NCBI GenBank assembly: GCA_964530555.1
Contig: CAZHBD010000001.1
Span: forward strand, 3,484 to 67,483
Direction of reading: 5' to 3'
Source: CAZHBD01 sp964530555
GTDB taxonomy: Bacteria > Patescibacteriota > Saccharimonadia > Saccharimonadales > AWTP1-31
DNA: 64,000 bases
Numbering within the stretch: the stretch's first letter is position 1; every line of letters begins with the position of its first letter. This document shows positions 8,404 through 16,712 of the stretch, piece after piece. The notes under the pieces were generated by a model. That model saw nothing but the letters and a program-made list of their open reading frames with translations. It did not search any database and had not been told where the DNA came from. The translations under genes and the position numbers were made by a program.

Positions 8404-9432
8404 ATGACAACTTTTGTAAGATCCACTGTCGCAAAAACCAGAGATAAGTTTTTAAGTAGTGTGCTCAGGATCCTGGGACAAATTTCGTCCAAACTTAGCG
8501 ACGTGGCGGGACAAATACAAGAGATCAGGCAGTCGCAACTGCAAATTAACCATTACCAGTTAGAGCTGTTGGAGGAAACCAACAAACGGGTTAAGAATAC
8601 AGGCACATTAGTGCTGTCCGAGAAAGAGATGGTCGCGAAAATATTTAGTGGCTTAAAAATCTCGCTTGATCCAAGGGACCTCGCGGTGGCGCAACACTTA
8701 GCGCTCGATGGTATATGGGAGCACAGAATTACGATGGCCTGGCTTTCCGTGGTACAGTCGCATGACACTGTGCTGGATGTAGGAGCAAATTTTGGGTACT
8801 ACGGTGTTCTGGCCGCCCAGAAAACAGACAAAAAACATTCTAAAGTCGTTATGTTCGAAGCGAACCCAAAACTCATCCCGTATATTAACAGAACGCTCTC
8901 CCTTAATTGGCTTCACGAACAGTGTACAACCGAGAACTTAGCGATTGCAGAAACGAAAAAGAAAGTAAGATTGCATGTACTGAAGGACTACGTCGGCTCT
9001 TCATCTCTATATGACACCAAATTCCTCGACACCTATATGCACAACAAAATGCCCTTAGCTGAAAGTGAATCAGTCTCAGTTGACGCGACAACAATTGACG
9101 AATATTGTTTAGCCAAGGGAATTAAGTCCGTAGACTTAATAAAAGTTGACATTGAGGGTTACGAGGATTTGGCTTACGAGGGGATGAGAGAGACGGTTAA
9201 AATGAGCCCAAATCTTACGATGTTCTTAGAATTTACCCGACAGGCGTATAAAGACCCAGAAGCCTTCTACAACCAGCTGCTAAACGACTTTGGAAATGTG
9301 TATGTCATCGGTGATGATGGATCGATACTGCGACCTAAAAATTCAGATTATGCCAGTGTTATAGGAGATAACGACGATTGGGTGATGCCTATATTTTCAA
9401 AAAACAGTAAACTCATGGAGATAAGCAATTGA
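8404..9432 (+). CDS. FkbM family methyltransferase
   Basis: A 342-residue SAM-dependent methyltransferase. Motif I is DTVLDVGANFGYYGVLAAQ (about residues 122-140), followed by the acidic VMFEANP motif and the FkbM-typical VDLIKVDIEGYEDLAYEGM. An N-terminal stretch of about 90 residues is helical and may be a coiled coil. It sits between the Wzt ATPase and more glycosyltransferases, so it probably O-methylates a sugar of the exported glycan, possibly a chain-terminating cap recognised by Wzt. That last point is inference from other Wzt systems. Confidence 0.9.
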   Translation: MTTFVRSTVAKTRDKFLSSVLRILGQISSKLSDVAGQIQEIRQSQLQINHYQLELLEETNKRVKNTGTLVLSEKEMVAKIFSGLKISLDPRDLAVAQHLALDGIWEHRITMAWLSVVQSHDTVLDVGANFGYYGVLAAQKTDKKHSKVVMFEANPKLIPYINRTLSLNWLHEQCTTENLAIAETKKKVRLHVLKDYVGSSSLYDTKFLDTYMHNKMPLAESESVSVDATTIDEYCLAKGIKSVDLIKVDIEGYEDLAYEGMRETVKMSPNLTMFLEFTRQAYKDPEAFYNQLLNDFGNVYVIGDDGSILRPKNSDYASVIGDNDDWVMPIFSKNSKLMEISN

Positions 9433-10751
9433 TGGCTCAAGGCACGGTTGCCATAGATATTACTCAACTCGTCCATTGGCCTGGCAAATTGACTGGCATA
9501 CCTCGTGTTATAGAAGAGCTTGCCAAACGGTTTGGCAAAAACACAGACTTCGATGCGGTATTTGTTTCCTGGGTAAAGGACATTGGTGCGTTTTGTGTTG
9601 TAGACCTCGAGGCTAGTCTGGCTCAACGCGGCAAAGGCATTGTGTATGTGCCGAAAGGTAAAGAGGGCGTAAGTAGCCACGGGTCTCAGTCAAGCCGGCC
9701 GTCATTTGTATCGCGAGCGCAACAGGTCGCTAAACCATATGCTCACAAGGCCGTAAACAGCTTAGGTCGTGTCAGCCCTCGTGTAGCCAATCGCCTGAAA
9801 AATCAAGCAGTCGGACGGATGGCAGCCAATTACCAACAATGGGATCCCCAACAAGCGTACGTTCTATTTATTCCCCATGGTGAATGGTGGGACGATAGCT
9901 ACATTGATGTAGTAAAACGTGCCGCTCTTAAAGGCGTGCGAATAGTACAGCTTATTCATGATATGTTGCCTGTTGTAACCCCTCAGTATTCTGGGCACGC
10001 TACGCGGAGCTTCACTAACTACTGTACACAGGTATTGCCGATCTGCAATTTGATTCTGGCAATATCAAAGAGCACCGAAACCGACATCATCACGTGGCTC
10101 AAGTCGCAGAAGCTGGACGTTCCAAAAATTGCTGTCTTCCATGAGGGAGAGGATTTCTCGTTTGCTTCGGCCCAAAAACCAACTGACGAAGTTTTTGTCG
10201 GGTCAGGCCTAAAGGGCAAAGACTACATACTTTGTGTTGGGACTGTTGAGGCGCGAAAGAATCACACATTACTTTACTATGTCGTTAAGCTTGCTAAGCA
10301 AAAGGGAGTCGCTTTGCCAAAAATAGTTGTTGTAGGTAGACGCGGCTGGAAAACCGAAAACTTCTTTGACATTGCTCAAGACGACCCAGAAACAAAAGAA
10401 CAAATGATTTTCTTGACAGATACGAGCGACAATGAGCTCTCATGGCTCTACGATCACTGCTTGTTTACCATATACCCGAGTTTTTATGAAGGGTGGGGTT
10501 TGCCTATTGCCGAGAGTGTGTCACGAGGCGTTCCGTGCATCTGTAGCAACACCAGCAGCATGAAGGAAGTTGCACCAGACTATGTCAGTTTCTTTTCGCC
10601 GGCTTCAACAGACGAGTGCCTGGCAGCTGTACAAAAAATGCTCGACCCCAAGAATCTTGACAAAGCAAAGCAGAAGCTTAAGAACTATCATGGCACAACG
10701 TGGAACGATGCTTACAACGATATAGCCAGTATAATGAAGGAGCAATTATGA
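9432..10751 (+). CDS. Glycosyltransferase family 4
   Basis: A 439-residue GT-B transferase. The C-terminal domain has YILCVGTVEARKNHTLLYYV and YPSFYEGWGLPIAESVSRG, containing the catalytic E-x7-E pattern. The N-terminal domain begins with AIDITQLVHWPGKLTGIPRV, like WbdA/WbdB-type mannosyltransferases that act on exported O-polysaccharides. ATG 9432 overlaps the TGA of the methyltransferase gene. Sugar specificity is not visible; mannose is plausible given the GDP-mannose genes at 21212 and 22255. Confidence 0.9.
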   Translation: MAQGTVAIDITQLVHWPGKLTGIPRVIEELAKRFGKNTDFDAVFVSWVKDIGAFCVVDLEASLAQRGKGIVYVPKGKEGVSSHGSQSSRPSFVSRAQQVAKPYAHKAVNSLGRVSPRVANRLKNQAVGRMAANYQQWDPQQAYVLFIPHGEWWDDSYIDVVKRAALKGVRIVQLIHDMLPVVTPQYSGHATRSFTNYCTQVLPICNLILAISKSTETDIITWLKSQKLDVPKIAVFHEGEDFSFASAQKPTDEVFVGSGLKGKDYILCVGTVEARKNHTLLYYVVKLAKQKGVALPKIVVVGRRGWKTENFFDIAQDDPETKEQMIFLTDTSDNELSWLYDHCLFTIYPSFYEGWGLPIAESVSRGVPCICSNTSSMKEVAPDYVSFFSPASTDECLAAVQKMLDPKNLDKAKQKLKNYHGTTWNDAYNDIASIMKEQL

Positions 10752-11920
10752 GCAAGCAAATTAGAGTACTGCATTTTAGTTCACACTTTGAAGATTGCGG
10801 CATAGCCAAATATCAAGAACAGTACCTTGATGGCATGAAGAAGGTTGACGGTATGCACAACGAATTCTTCAAATATTCTCCTTACCAGACACGTGTCATG
10901 AAACCTGAAGAGTTTAAAACCGTACTTGACGAGCTTGAAGCGGCGTTGAGCGAGTTTGATATTCTACATATTCAACACGAGTTTGGGTTTTATAATCAAG
11001 ATGAGTTTGCTCGGTTGATAAATATTGCAAAAAACAAAGGAAAACGTGTAATTGTGTCGTATCACACGTCTCTCTTTGTTGCTATTAAGCCGCTTAAACT
11101 CGGGGGGCTAGGGCCACGCAGCATATTGGCATATATTCGTCATGCTCGGGGGCAGAAGATCTTCCTAAAACGTCATGTTACGCCACTTCATAGTGTAGAC
11201 GCCATACTGGTTCATAACGAAGCGACGGCAGAAAGCCTGGAAACTTACGGAGTACCAAAAAAACTCATTACTACGTTGGCTCACCCAGTCCCAAACCTTA
11301 CAAATCCTACACCGAGCACCTTTATTGCCGACAAACTTCATAAGAAAAAAGGCGATGTCATCTATGCAGTAGTCGGTTTTCTGCATAAGTACAAAGGGGT
11401 TGATGCAGCAATCAAAGCGCTGAAATATCTACCCGATAACTATAAGTTGGCAATCCTGGGGGGGTTACACCCAATAACGGATAACATAGCGATCTATGAC
11501 AAGTTGACCGATCTTATTGACGCGTTAGGGCTCAATGACCGAGTTTACATCGTAGGCTATGTAAAAGACGATGACTTGCTCAACTCATATATTCGTGAGG
11601 TGGACGTGTGCGTATATCCATATGACAGGGTCTACTATGCGAACGTTTCTTCAGGTGCTCTCAATCTTGCCTTTGCCAACCAGCGTCCAGTTATCACCTA
11701 TCCAACACGGACGTTTAAAGAGGTTGCCCAACATGGCGATCCGCTAGTATTATGTGACACATTTGCGTACTACGAACTTGCCCGAGAGCTACAGCGCATT
11801 GACGTGGCATCACAAGTTGATAAGGTCACTGCCTATGCGGAGGCTTATGCATGGGATACAATGAGTGTTAAATTAGCCGAAATCTATAAGCGAATACTAT
11901 ATGGTGCAGAGAATAAATAA
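10748..11920 (+). CDS. Glycosyltransferase family 4-like
   Basis: A 390-residue protein whose first half (HFSSHFEDCGIAKYQEQYL) resembles the GT4 acceptor domain, and whose second half has YAVVGFLHKYKGVDAAIKAL and a NVSSGALNLAFANQRPVI stretch in place of the usual EGFG motif. That replacement is seen in several GT4 sub-families, but the canonical first Glu is missing, so catalysis is less certain. The start overlaps the previous stop as ATGA. It is part of the wzm-wzt-methyltransferase-GT operon. Confidence 0.82.
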   Translation: MSKQIRVLHFSSHFEDCGIAKYQEQYLDGMKKVDGMHNEFFKYSPYQTRVMKPEEFKTVLDELEAALSEFDILHIQHEFGFYNQDEFARLINIAKNKGKRVIVSYHTSLFVAIKPLKLGGLGPRSILAYIRHARGQKIFLKRHVTPLHSVDAILVHNEATAESLETYGVPKKLITTLAHPVPNLTNPTPSTFIADKLHKKKGDVIYAVVGFLHKYKGVDAAIKALKYLPDNYKLAILGGLHPITDNIAIYDKLTDLIDALGLNDRVYIVGYVKDDDLLNSYIREVDVCVYPYDRVYYANVSSGALNLAFANQRPVITYPTRTFKEVAQHGDPLVLCDTFAYYELARELQRIDVASQVDKVTAYAEAYAWDTMSVKLAEIYKRILYGAENK

Positions 11921-12629
11921 GCGGCAAATCGCTTTCCTTCTACCAGCCTATAATGAGTCAAAAGTCATCAGGGGGGTGTTGAAGGGGTTGGTAAAAGAGC
12001 TCAAGAAGCAAGACCTTTGGCAACACAGCCAGATTGTTGTAGTAAACGATGGTTCAAGTGATAAAACTGCCCATGAGGTGCTCAAAGTTAAGGATATCAT
12101 CCTGATTAACCACGTTATTAACCTGGGGGCGGGTGCAGCAACTCGAACTGCCTTACATTATGCGCGTAAGGAAGCGTTTGATTTCGCAGTTACTATGGAC
12201 TCTGACGGTCAGCATGCTCCCGCAGATGTCATCAAAATTGCACGAGCCATTATCCAGGAAGATCATGATGTTATAATTGGCAGCCGGCTCATTAACTACA
12301 CCGGCATGCCATGGTATCGTGTGCTCGGTAACAAAGGGCTGAGCCTACTAACCTTCTTGTTCTTTGGTTTGTTCGTTCAAGATTCGCAATCTGGCTTGCG
12401 GGCGTACAACCGAAAGGGCATGGAGCACACGACCTTTCATAGTAATTCCTATGCCTTTTGCTCTGAAATGCTGTGGAGCGCCAAGAAGGCGCGACTCAAC
12501 ATTACCGAGAAGCCTATCGCAGCCATATACACTGATTACTCGCTTAGCAAGGGACAAACTAACTGGGGTATTATCAGTATCGTGCGTACCCTTATAAAAC
12601 GAAGAGTTATGGAGATCTTTGGTGAATAA
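11901..12629 (+). CDS. Family 2 glycosyltransferase, dolichyl/polyprenyl-phosphate sugar synthase type
   Basis: A 242-residue GT-A enzyme with AFLLPAYNES at the N-terminus, VVNDGSSDKT, and the metal-binding FAVTMDSDGQHAP motif. This arrangement is that of DPM1/GtrB-type enzymes, which transfer mannose or glucose to polyprenyl phosphate at the cytoplasmic face. No TM segments follow the catalytic domain, so it would rely on neighbouring membrane proteins (DUF2304 and GtrA genes directly downstream). The gene overlaps its upstream neighbour by 20 nt. Confidence 0.9.
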   Translation: MVQRINKRQIAFLLPAYNESKVIRGVLKGLVKELKKQDLWQHSQIVVVNDGSSDKTAHEVLKVKDIILINHVINLGAGAATRTALHYARKEAFDFAVTMDSDGQHAPADVIKIARAIIQEDHDVIIGSRLINYTGMPWYRVLGNKGLSLLTFLFFGLFVQDSQSGLRAYNRKGMEHTTFHSNSYAFCSEMLWSAKKARLNITEKPIAAIYTDYSLSKGQTNWGIISIVRTLIKRRVMEIFGE

Positions 12630-12978
12630 ATATCAACTACTTGTCTTACTTAATACGCCCTTCGTGTTGTATGGGCTAGGCAAAGCGGTCGCCTCTTATA
12701 AAAAAGGCTCAATTCAGAGGGTTGGCCTGTTAGTGCGTGTGGTTTTCTGGCTCGGCATTGTAACAGGTTTAATTTTTGCTGAAACAATCTACGTCTTTTT
12801 GACATCGTACAAACTAACCGATTCAGCGCCACTTAGTATCGCAGACGTTGTTTTGGTAACGGGGGTTAATCTCAGCTTCTTTCTGATCCTTCGCATTTAT
12901 GCCAAAATTGAATCTCTCGAAAAACACATCACTGATCTTAACGAAAAACTTTCTATCCAGAGCAGCATCAAGAGCTAG
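12622..12978 (+). CDS. DUF2304 family small membrane protein
   Basis: A 118-residue protein with three hydrophobic segments (LLVLLNTPFVLYGLGKAV, VGLLVRVVFWLGIVTGLIF, VVLVTGVNLSFFLIL) and a charged coiled-coil-like tail (KIESLEKHITDLNEKL). DUF2304 proteins are commonly encoded beside DPM1-like glycosyltransferases, and probably anchor or assist them. GTG 12622 has GGAG at 12611 and overlaps the previous stop. Its stop TAG and the opposing gene's TAG share the palindrome CTAG (12975-12978). Confidence 0.8.
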   Translation: MNKYQLLVLLNTPFVLYGLGKAVASYKKGSIQRVGLLVRVVFWLGIVTGLIFAETIYVFLTSYKLTDSAPLSIADVVLVTGVNLSFFLILRIYAKIESLEKHITDLNEKLSIQSSIKS

Positions 12979-13394
12979 TCCGCTAACGGTGGTTCGGCTG
13001 ACTTGAAAATAATAGTTCGGTATAAGATGTAATTCCACGATGCAATAACCAAGGTCATTAATGGCTTCGCGAGAAGGCCAGGCACGTGAGCATGTATGAG
13101 AGTGCTCACTCCATAGGTGCTGACTGTCAGGTTGCAGACGGCGAGAACGGCAAATCGAACTGCCTGCCCGTGAGCTTTGGTTTTTGTAGAACGATGCCGA
13201 AAGACAAAAAAACGCGTTAACAGGAAATTCGCGCACAAGCCAATAGAAAAACTAAGTATATTGGCAGTTTTTGGCATGAGCGCAAGGCCATAGTAGAAAC
13301 CGACAAACAGTATATTCTCGACGCCAAACGAAATGATTCCGGAAATCAAGTAGCGGATAAGACGACGACGGAACAGCCCTTGTAATTGTTTCAT
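12975..13394 (-). CDS. GtrA-like membrane protein
   Basis: A 139-residue protein with four TM helices and the GtrA pattern: RYLISGIISFGVENILF at the N-terminus, a conserved FFVFRHR turn in the middle and an SWNYILYRTIIF end. GtrA proteins are thought to flip polyprenyl-phosphate-linked sugars made by a DPM1-like enzyme. AGGGG lies upstream of the ATG. The gene points toward the GT2/DUF2304 pair and meets it at a shared CTAG. Confidence 0.87.
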   Translation of the reverse strand: MKQLQGLFRRRLIRYLISGIISFGVENILFVGFYYGLALMPKTANILSFSIGLCANFLLTRFFVFRHRSTKTKAHGQAVRFAVLAVCNLTVSTYGVSTLIHAHVPGLLAKPLMTLVIASWNYILYRTIIFKSAEPPLAD

Positions 13395-13616
13395 GATACC
13401 CCTATTAAATATGTAATCATTATTTAGGGACCTGTTCTCGGTCCAGTGGTGAGTATACAGGCAAGTTTTCTGTTGCTAAAATAATTAATGGCTGGTTTTG
13501 AATCGAGTCGTGGCAAGCGGGCCCACGGAGTTCGACTTCTTGTTTTAGAGGTAGCGTATACTTCAGGCGGCAAGTTTATCATGTTGGAAACATAACTTGT
13601 GTTAAAGACAGTCACT

Positions 13617-14051
13617 TTACGCACGCTGCCTCCTCCCATGAAGATGTTTCCAAATTACATATTTGGACCACATAAAGTTCCACCCTAATGAAATCACTGA
13701 GCTAATAACGAGGGCTATAATATAACCAACATGAAGGTACTTCACCCCGCCACTTACTAACGCAGCACTTCCTATAATAGCCGTCCATGAAGACAGATGA
13801 AATTGTAATATTAACTCCGAAAGAGTTTTTTTGACCTTTTTGGAGCGGTACGTCCAGTTATGGTGGAGTAAAAAGTTACTGAATAATGCAATCTCCCCGC
13901 CAATGAGTTGGGAAATAAACAGTGGCCAGTGCGCTGCTCGGTACATCAACGCCAGCAGAGCTGTGTTGATCACAAAGCCACTGGCACCGACAATACAAAA
14001 GCGGACAAAGTCTATTTCTAATAGCTGTTGTATATTTTTGATCACCCTCAC
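13617..14051 (-). CDS. GtrA-like membrane protein
   Basis: A second four-helix GtrA-like protein of 144 residues, with FCIVGASGFVINTALLALMY, the LHHNWTYRSKK turn and WNFMWSKYVIW end. The start is GTG 14051. A TACATT -10-like element ends 5 nt before it, so the mRNA may be leaderless. It lies 222 nt before the first GtrA gene on the same strand and is divergent from the GT2 gene at 14108. Two GtrA genes flanking two GT2 genes suggest two polyprenyl-sugar systems. Confidence 0.87.
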   Translation of the reverse strand: MRVIKNIQQLLEIDFVRFCIVGASGFVINTALLALMYRAAHWPLFISQLIGGEIALFSNFLLHHNWTYRSKKVKKTLSELILQFHLSSWTAIIGSAALVSGGVKYLHVGYIIALVISSVISLGWNFMWSKYVIWKHLHGRRQRA

Positions 14052-14107
14052 AACTTAATGTATGGTAGCATGATAAGTGAATTTTATGGAGTAAGAGTAG
14101 GGTAGAA

Positions 14108-14830
14108 ATGGCCAAAGCTAAGAAGTTGTCAATTGTTATTCCGTGCTATAACGAAAAGCACACTATCGAGACGACTTTAAGCGAAGTCTATGAGGTGAAA
14201 TTGGGCACTACCAAAAAGGAAATTCTCATTGTGGACGATGGCTCAAAAGATGGCACACGAGAGATACTCAAAAAACTGGCGAGGAAACACCGCAACATTA
14301 AGCTGTTATTTCAAGACAAAAACCAAGGCAAGGGTGCTGCGCTGAAGCGGGGAATTCTGGAGTCTACTGGCGATGTTGTCGTCGTCCAAGATGCCGATTT
14401 AGAGTATGACCCGCAAGAATATATTCGATTGCTATATCCCATCGAGCGTGGGCATGCAGATGTTGTCTATGGTTCACGGTTTATTGGTGGTGAGCCGCAT
14501 CGGATCATATATTTTAAGAACCAAGTAGCAAATAAGTTCTTAACATTTTTGTCTAATTTATTCACGGGCCTCAACCTGACAGATATGGAAACGTGCTATA
14601 AGATGATGAAAGGGGACTTGGCACGAAATTTAGCAAAGGATTTGCAGGCTCAGCGCTTTGGGTTCGAGCCAGAAATTACTGCACGGATTGCCAAGAGCAA
14701 CGCTGCCGTCTACGAAATTGGCATCAGTTACTATGGTCGCAGTAAAGAAGAAGGTAAGAAGATTGGCTATCGGGATGGGTTGAAAGCTGTTTGGGAGATC
14801 ATCTATTTTAATGTCTTCGTTAGAAAATAG
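14108..14830 (+). CDS. Family 2 glycosyltransferase (polyprenyl-phosphate sugar synthase, DPM1-like)
   Basis: A 240-residue GT-A enzyme with SIVIPCYNEKHTIETTL, IVDDGSKDGT, and VVVVQDADLEYDPQEY, in which DAD is the metal site, followed by YGSRFIGGEPHRI. This is the pattern of bacterial DPM1-like enzymes, including polyprenyl-monophosphomannose synthase. It starts 56 bp from the divergent GtrA gene and is followed 2 nt later by a multi-TM GT-C-like protein, a likely user of the lipid-linked sugar. Mannose is suggested by the local GDP-mannose genes. Confidence 0.9.
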   Translation: MAKAKKLSIVIPCYNEKHTIETTLSEVYEVKLGTTKKEILIVDDGSKDGTREILKKLARKHRNIKLLFQDKNQGKGAALKRGILESTGDVVVVQDADLEYDPQEYIRLLYPIERGHADVVYGSRFIGGEPHRIIYFKNQVANKFLTFLSNLFTGLNLTDMETCYKMMKGDLARNLAKDLQAQRFGFEPEITARIAKSNAAVYEIGISYYGRSKEEGKKIGYRDGLKAVWEIIYFNVFVRK

Positions 14831-14832
14831 TT

Positions 14833-16698
14833 ATGCCGCAACGAAATACTCGCCGACCTGCTAAAAAAACTTCCAAACAGTCAAAGCGCTCCACCAAAAC
14901 GACGGCTTCCGGGGCAATGGCGAATATCAAACGGCTTGGGCGAGGGTTTTATAACTGGCTCAGAGCATTTCTTAGAGCTAATTGGAAGGGTTTGCTGGTT
15001 ATTACTTTGGCAACCATTATTTTCTTTTGGCCGGTGCTTGTGCGTCTTGGGACTTACAGCGAGGGTGGTGATGCTATGTTTAACGCTTGGACATTGGCAC
15101 GGGATCACCACTGCCTACTCCGCCAAAACTGCCCAAATTTTGCTGACGGCAACATTTACTTTCCTAACAAAGACACTATGCTGTATTCCGAGACACAGCT
15201 TTCAGTTGGCTTGGTTAGTCTACCACTACGACTGATTAGCCAAAACCCCATTTTCTACAACAATGTCATGACGGTCTTCAGTATGTTTATGATAGGATTC
15301 TTCATGTATTTACTTGCAAAGCATTTAAGCAGAAACCAAGAATTGCTGTCAATTATGGCTGGGTTGATTTTTGAGTTTTCGCCTTATCGCATGCCAGCGG
15401 TTTGGCATCTTCAGAATCTTAGTATTTGCATGCTGCCCCTAGCAGTACTAATGATTCTTAAGTTTGTGCAAAAGCCCCTAAAACGGTACATAATTGTGCT
15501 CTTCTTGTCTCTTTCTTATGTATTCTTTGCTTCCTGGGTGCAGATGGTGTTCGTTCTTATGGTCGTTGGCGTACTACTATTGGGCCTATGGGTATTTAAG
15601 ATGGCGAGGCATCGCCAGCTGCTAATTGCAGCAACGGTAGTTTTTATGGCGATTCTGTGCACACTGCCCCTTATGAAGCAATATATTGATTTTTCTAAGC
15701 AAAGTAATGCGAAGTTCGGGCTATCGGACCAAATCATGTATTCGTCAAGTCTTGCTGATTATTTTATTCCTCACTCCGGGACCCTTCTCGGGAAACTTCT
15801 AAATGTTACTGGGGCAACAATTACAAAGAACAGCTACAATCCCGATAGTGCCTCCTATATGGGTTTTGGTCTCTACGGTGTGGCTTTTTTATCCGTTTTT
15901 TTTGTTTGTAGATACCGAAAGAGTAAGCCTGATAAAGGTAATGACGCGAAACTCATTGCATTATTTTCTTTGGTAGGCTTAATTGGGTTCGTGATATCCT
16001 TAGGGCCATTACTTAAGGTTTTCGGAAGCTATACCTACGGCTGGCTACCCGACGGTTCAAAGCTCACTTTTCCGTTGCCCTGGCTGGCAATAAACAAAAT
16101 TTTCCCACAGCTTAGTTTCATCCGCGCCATAGGGCGTGCAGCTGCCATAACACTATTTGCCTTATGCTGTTTGTTAGCAATTTATTCCCACTACTCACGC
16201 AGATACTTTTCACAGAAGCAGTTTAGAATTTCAATGGGTATAGTTATTGCGCTAATCGTCGTTGAAATTCTACCGGCTCATACAATAGCTATGAGCCCTG
16301 TGCCTTATACTTACCATTGGTCAATCCCAAAAGTTTACAAATACATAAAAAACAACGATAGCATAGACCGTATCCTTATATTAAACACAGACTTAGATTA
16401 TAAGGATGCGCCACTGCCGATTGCACGCGCCGAGCAAGTTCTATGGGCTGGGTACCATAATAAGAACATTTTCAATGGATACAGTGGGTATGAGCCTGCG
16501 CAATACAAAACGCAACTTGGTGATTTTAAAGATTTCACGACAGAAGATGTGCCCAAATTGAAAAAGCTAGGGATCAGGTACGTTTTACTGGATAAATCAT
16601 TAGTTTCAAAAACGCCAGATCTTCATATTAGCCTCGATCGCATACTTCCAGCTAGGATCTATAGTGATGAACGATTTAATCTGTACCAAATACAATAG
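14833..16698 (+). CDS. Polytopic membrane protein, probable GT-C glycosyltransferase
   Basis: A 621-residue protein with a basic N-terminal tail (residues 1-45, RRPAKKTSKQSKR), about 11 TM segments and a short extracytoplasmic C-terminal domain. The first outside loop contains YSEGGDAMFNAWTLARDHH; an acidic residue in this loop is the catalytic base of GT-C enzymes. Likely transfers sugar from a polyprenyl-phosphate donor to a surface glycan or protein. The family could not be named exactly. The gene is 2 nt after the DPM1-like gene and 14 nt before another large membrane protein. Confidence 0.68.
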   Translation: MPQRNTRRPAKKTSKQSKRSTKTTASGAMANIKRLGRGFYNWLRAFLRANWKGLLVITLATIIFFWPVLVRLGTYSEGGDAMFNAWTLARDHHCLLRQNCPNFADGNIYFPNKDTMLYSETQLSVGLVSLPLRLISQNPIFYNNVMTVFSMFMIGFFMYLLAKHLSRNQELLSIMAGLIFEFSPYRMPAVWHLQNLSICMLPLAVLMILKFVQKPLKRYIIVLFLSLSYVFFASWVQMVFVLMVVGVLLLGLWVFKMARHRQLLIAATVVFMAILCTLPLMKQYIDFSKQSNAKFGLSDQIMYSSSLADYFIPHSGTLLGKLLNVTGATITKNSYNPDSASYMGFGLYGVAFLSVFFVCRYRKSKPDKGNDAKLIALFSLVGLIGFVISLGPLLKVFGSYTYGWLPDGSKLTFPLPWLAINKIFPQLSFIRAIGRAAAITLFALCCLLAIYSHYSRRYFSQKQFRISMGIVIALIVVEILPAHTIAMSPVPYTYHWSIPKVYKYIKNNDSIDRILILNTDLDYKDAPLPIARAEQVLWAGYHNKNIFNGYSGYEPAQYKTQLGDFKDFTTEDVPKLKKLGIRYVLLDKSLVSKTPDLHISLDRILPARIYSDERFNLYQIQ

Positions 16699-16712
16699 GA
16701 GTAATATTAGAT

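Noticed and set aside
13395..13616. Possible small RNA or terminator between the two GtrA genes (GGACC-GGTCC hairpin)
   Set aside because: The 5-bp hairpin has no U-run and no recognisable RNA family; nothing else supports a gene here.
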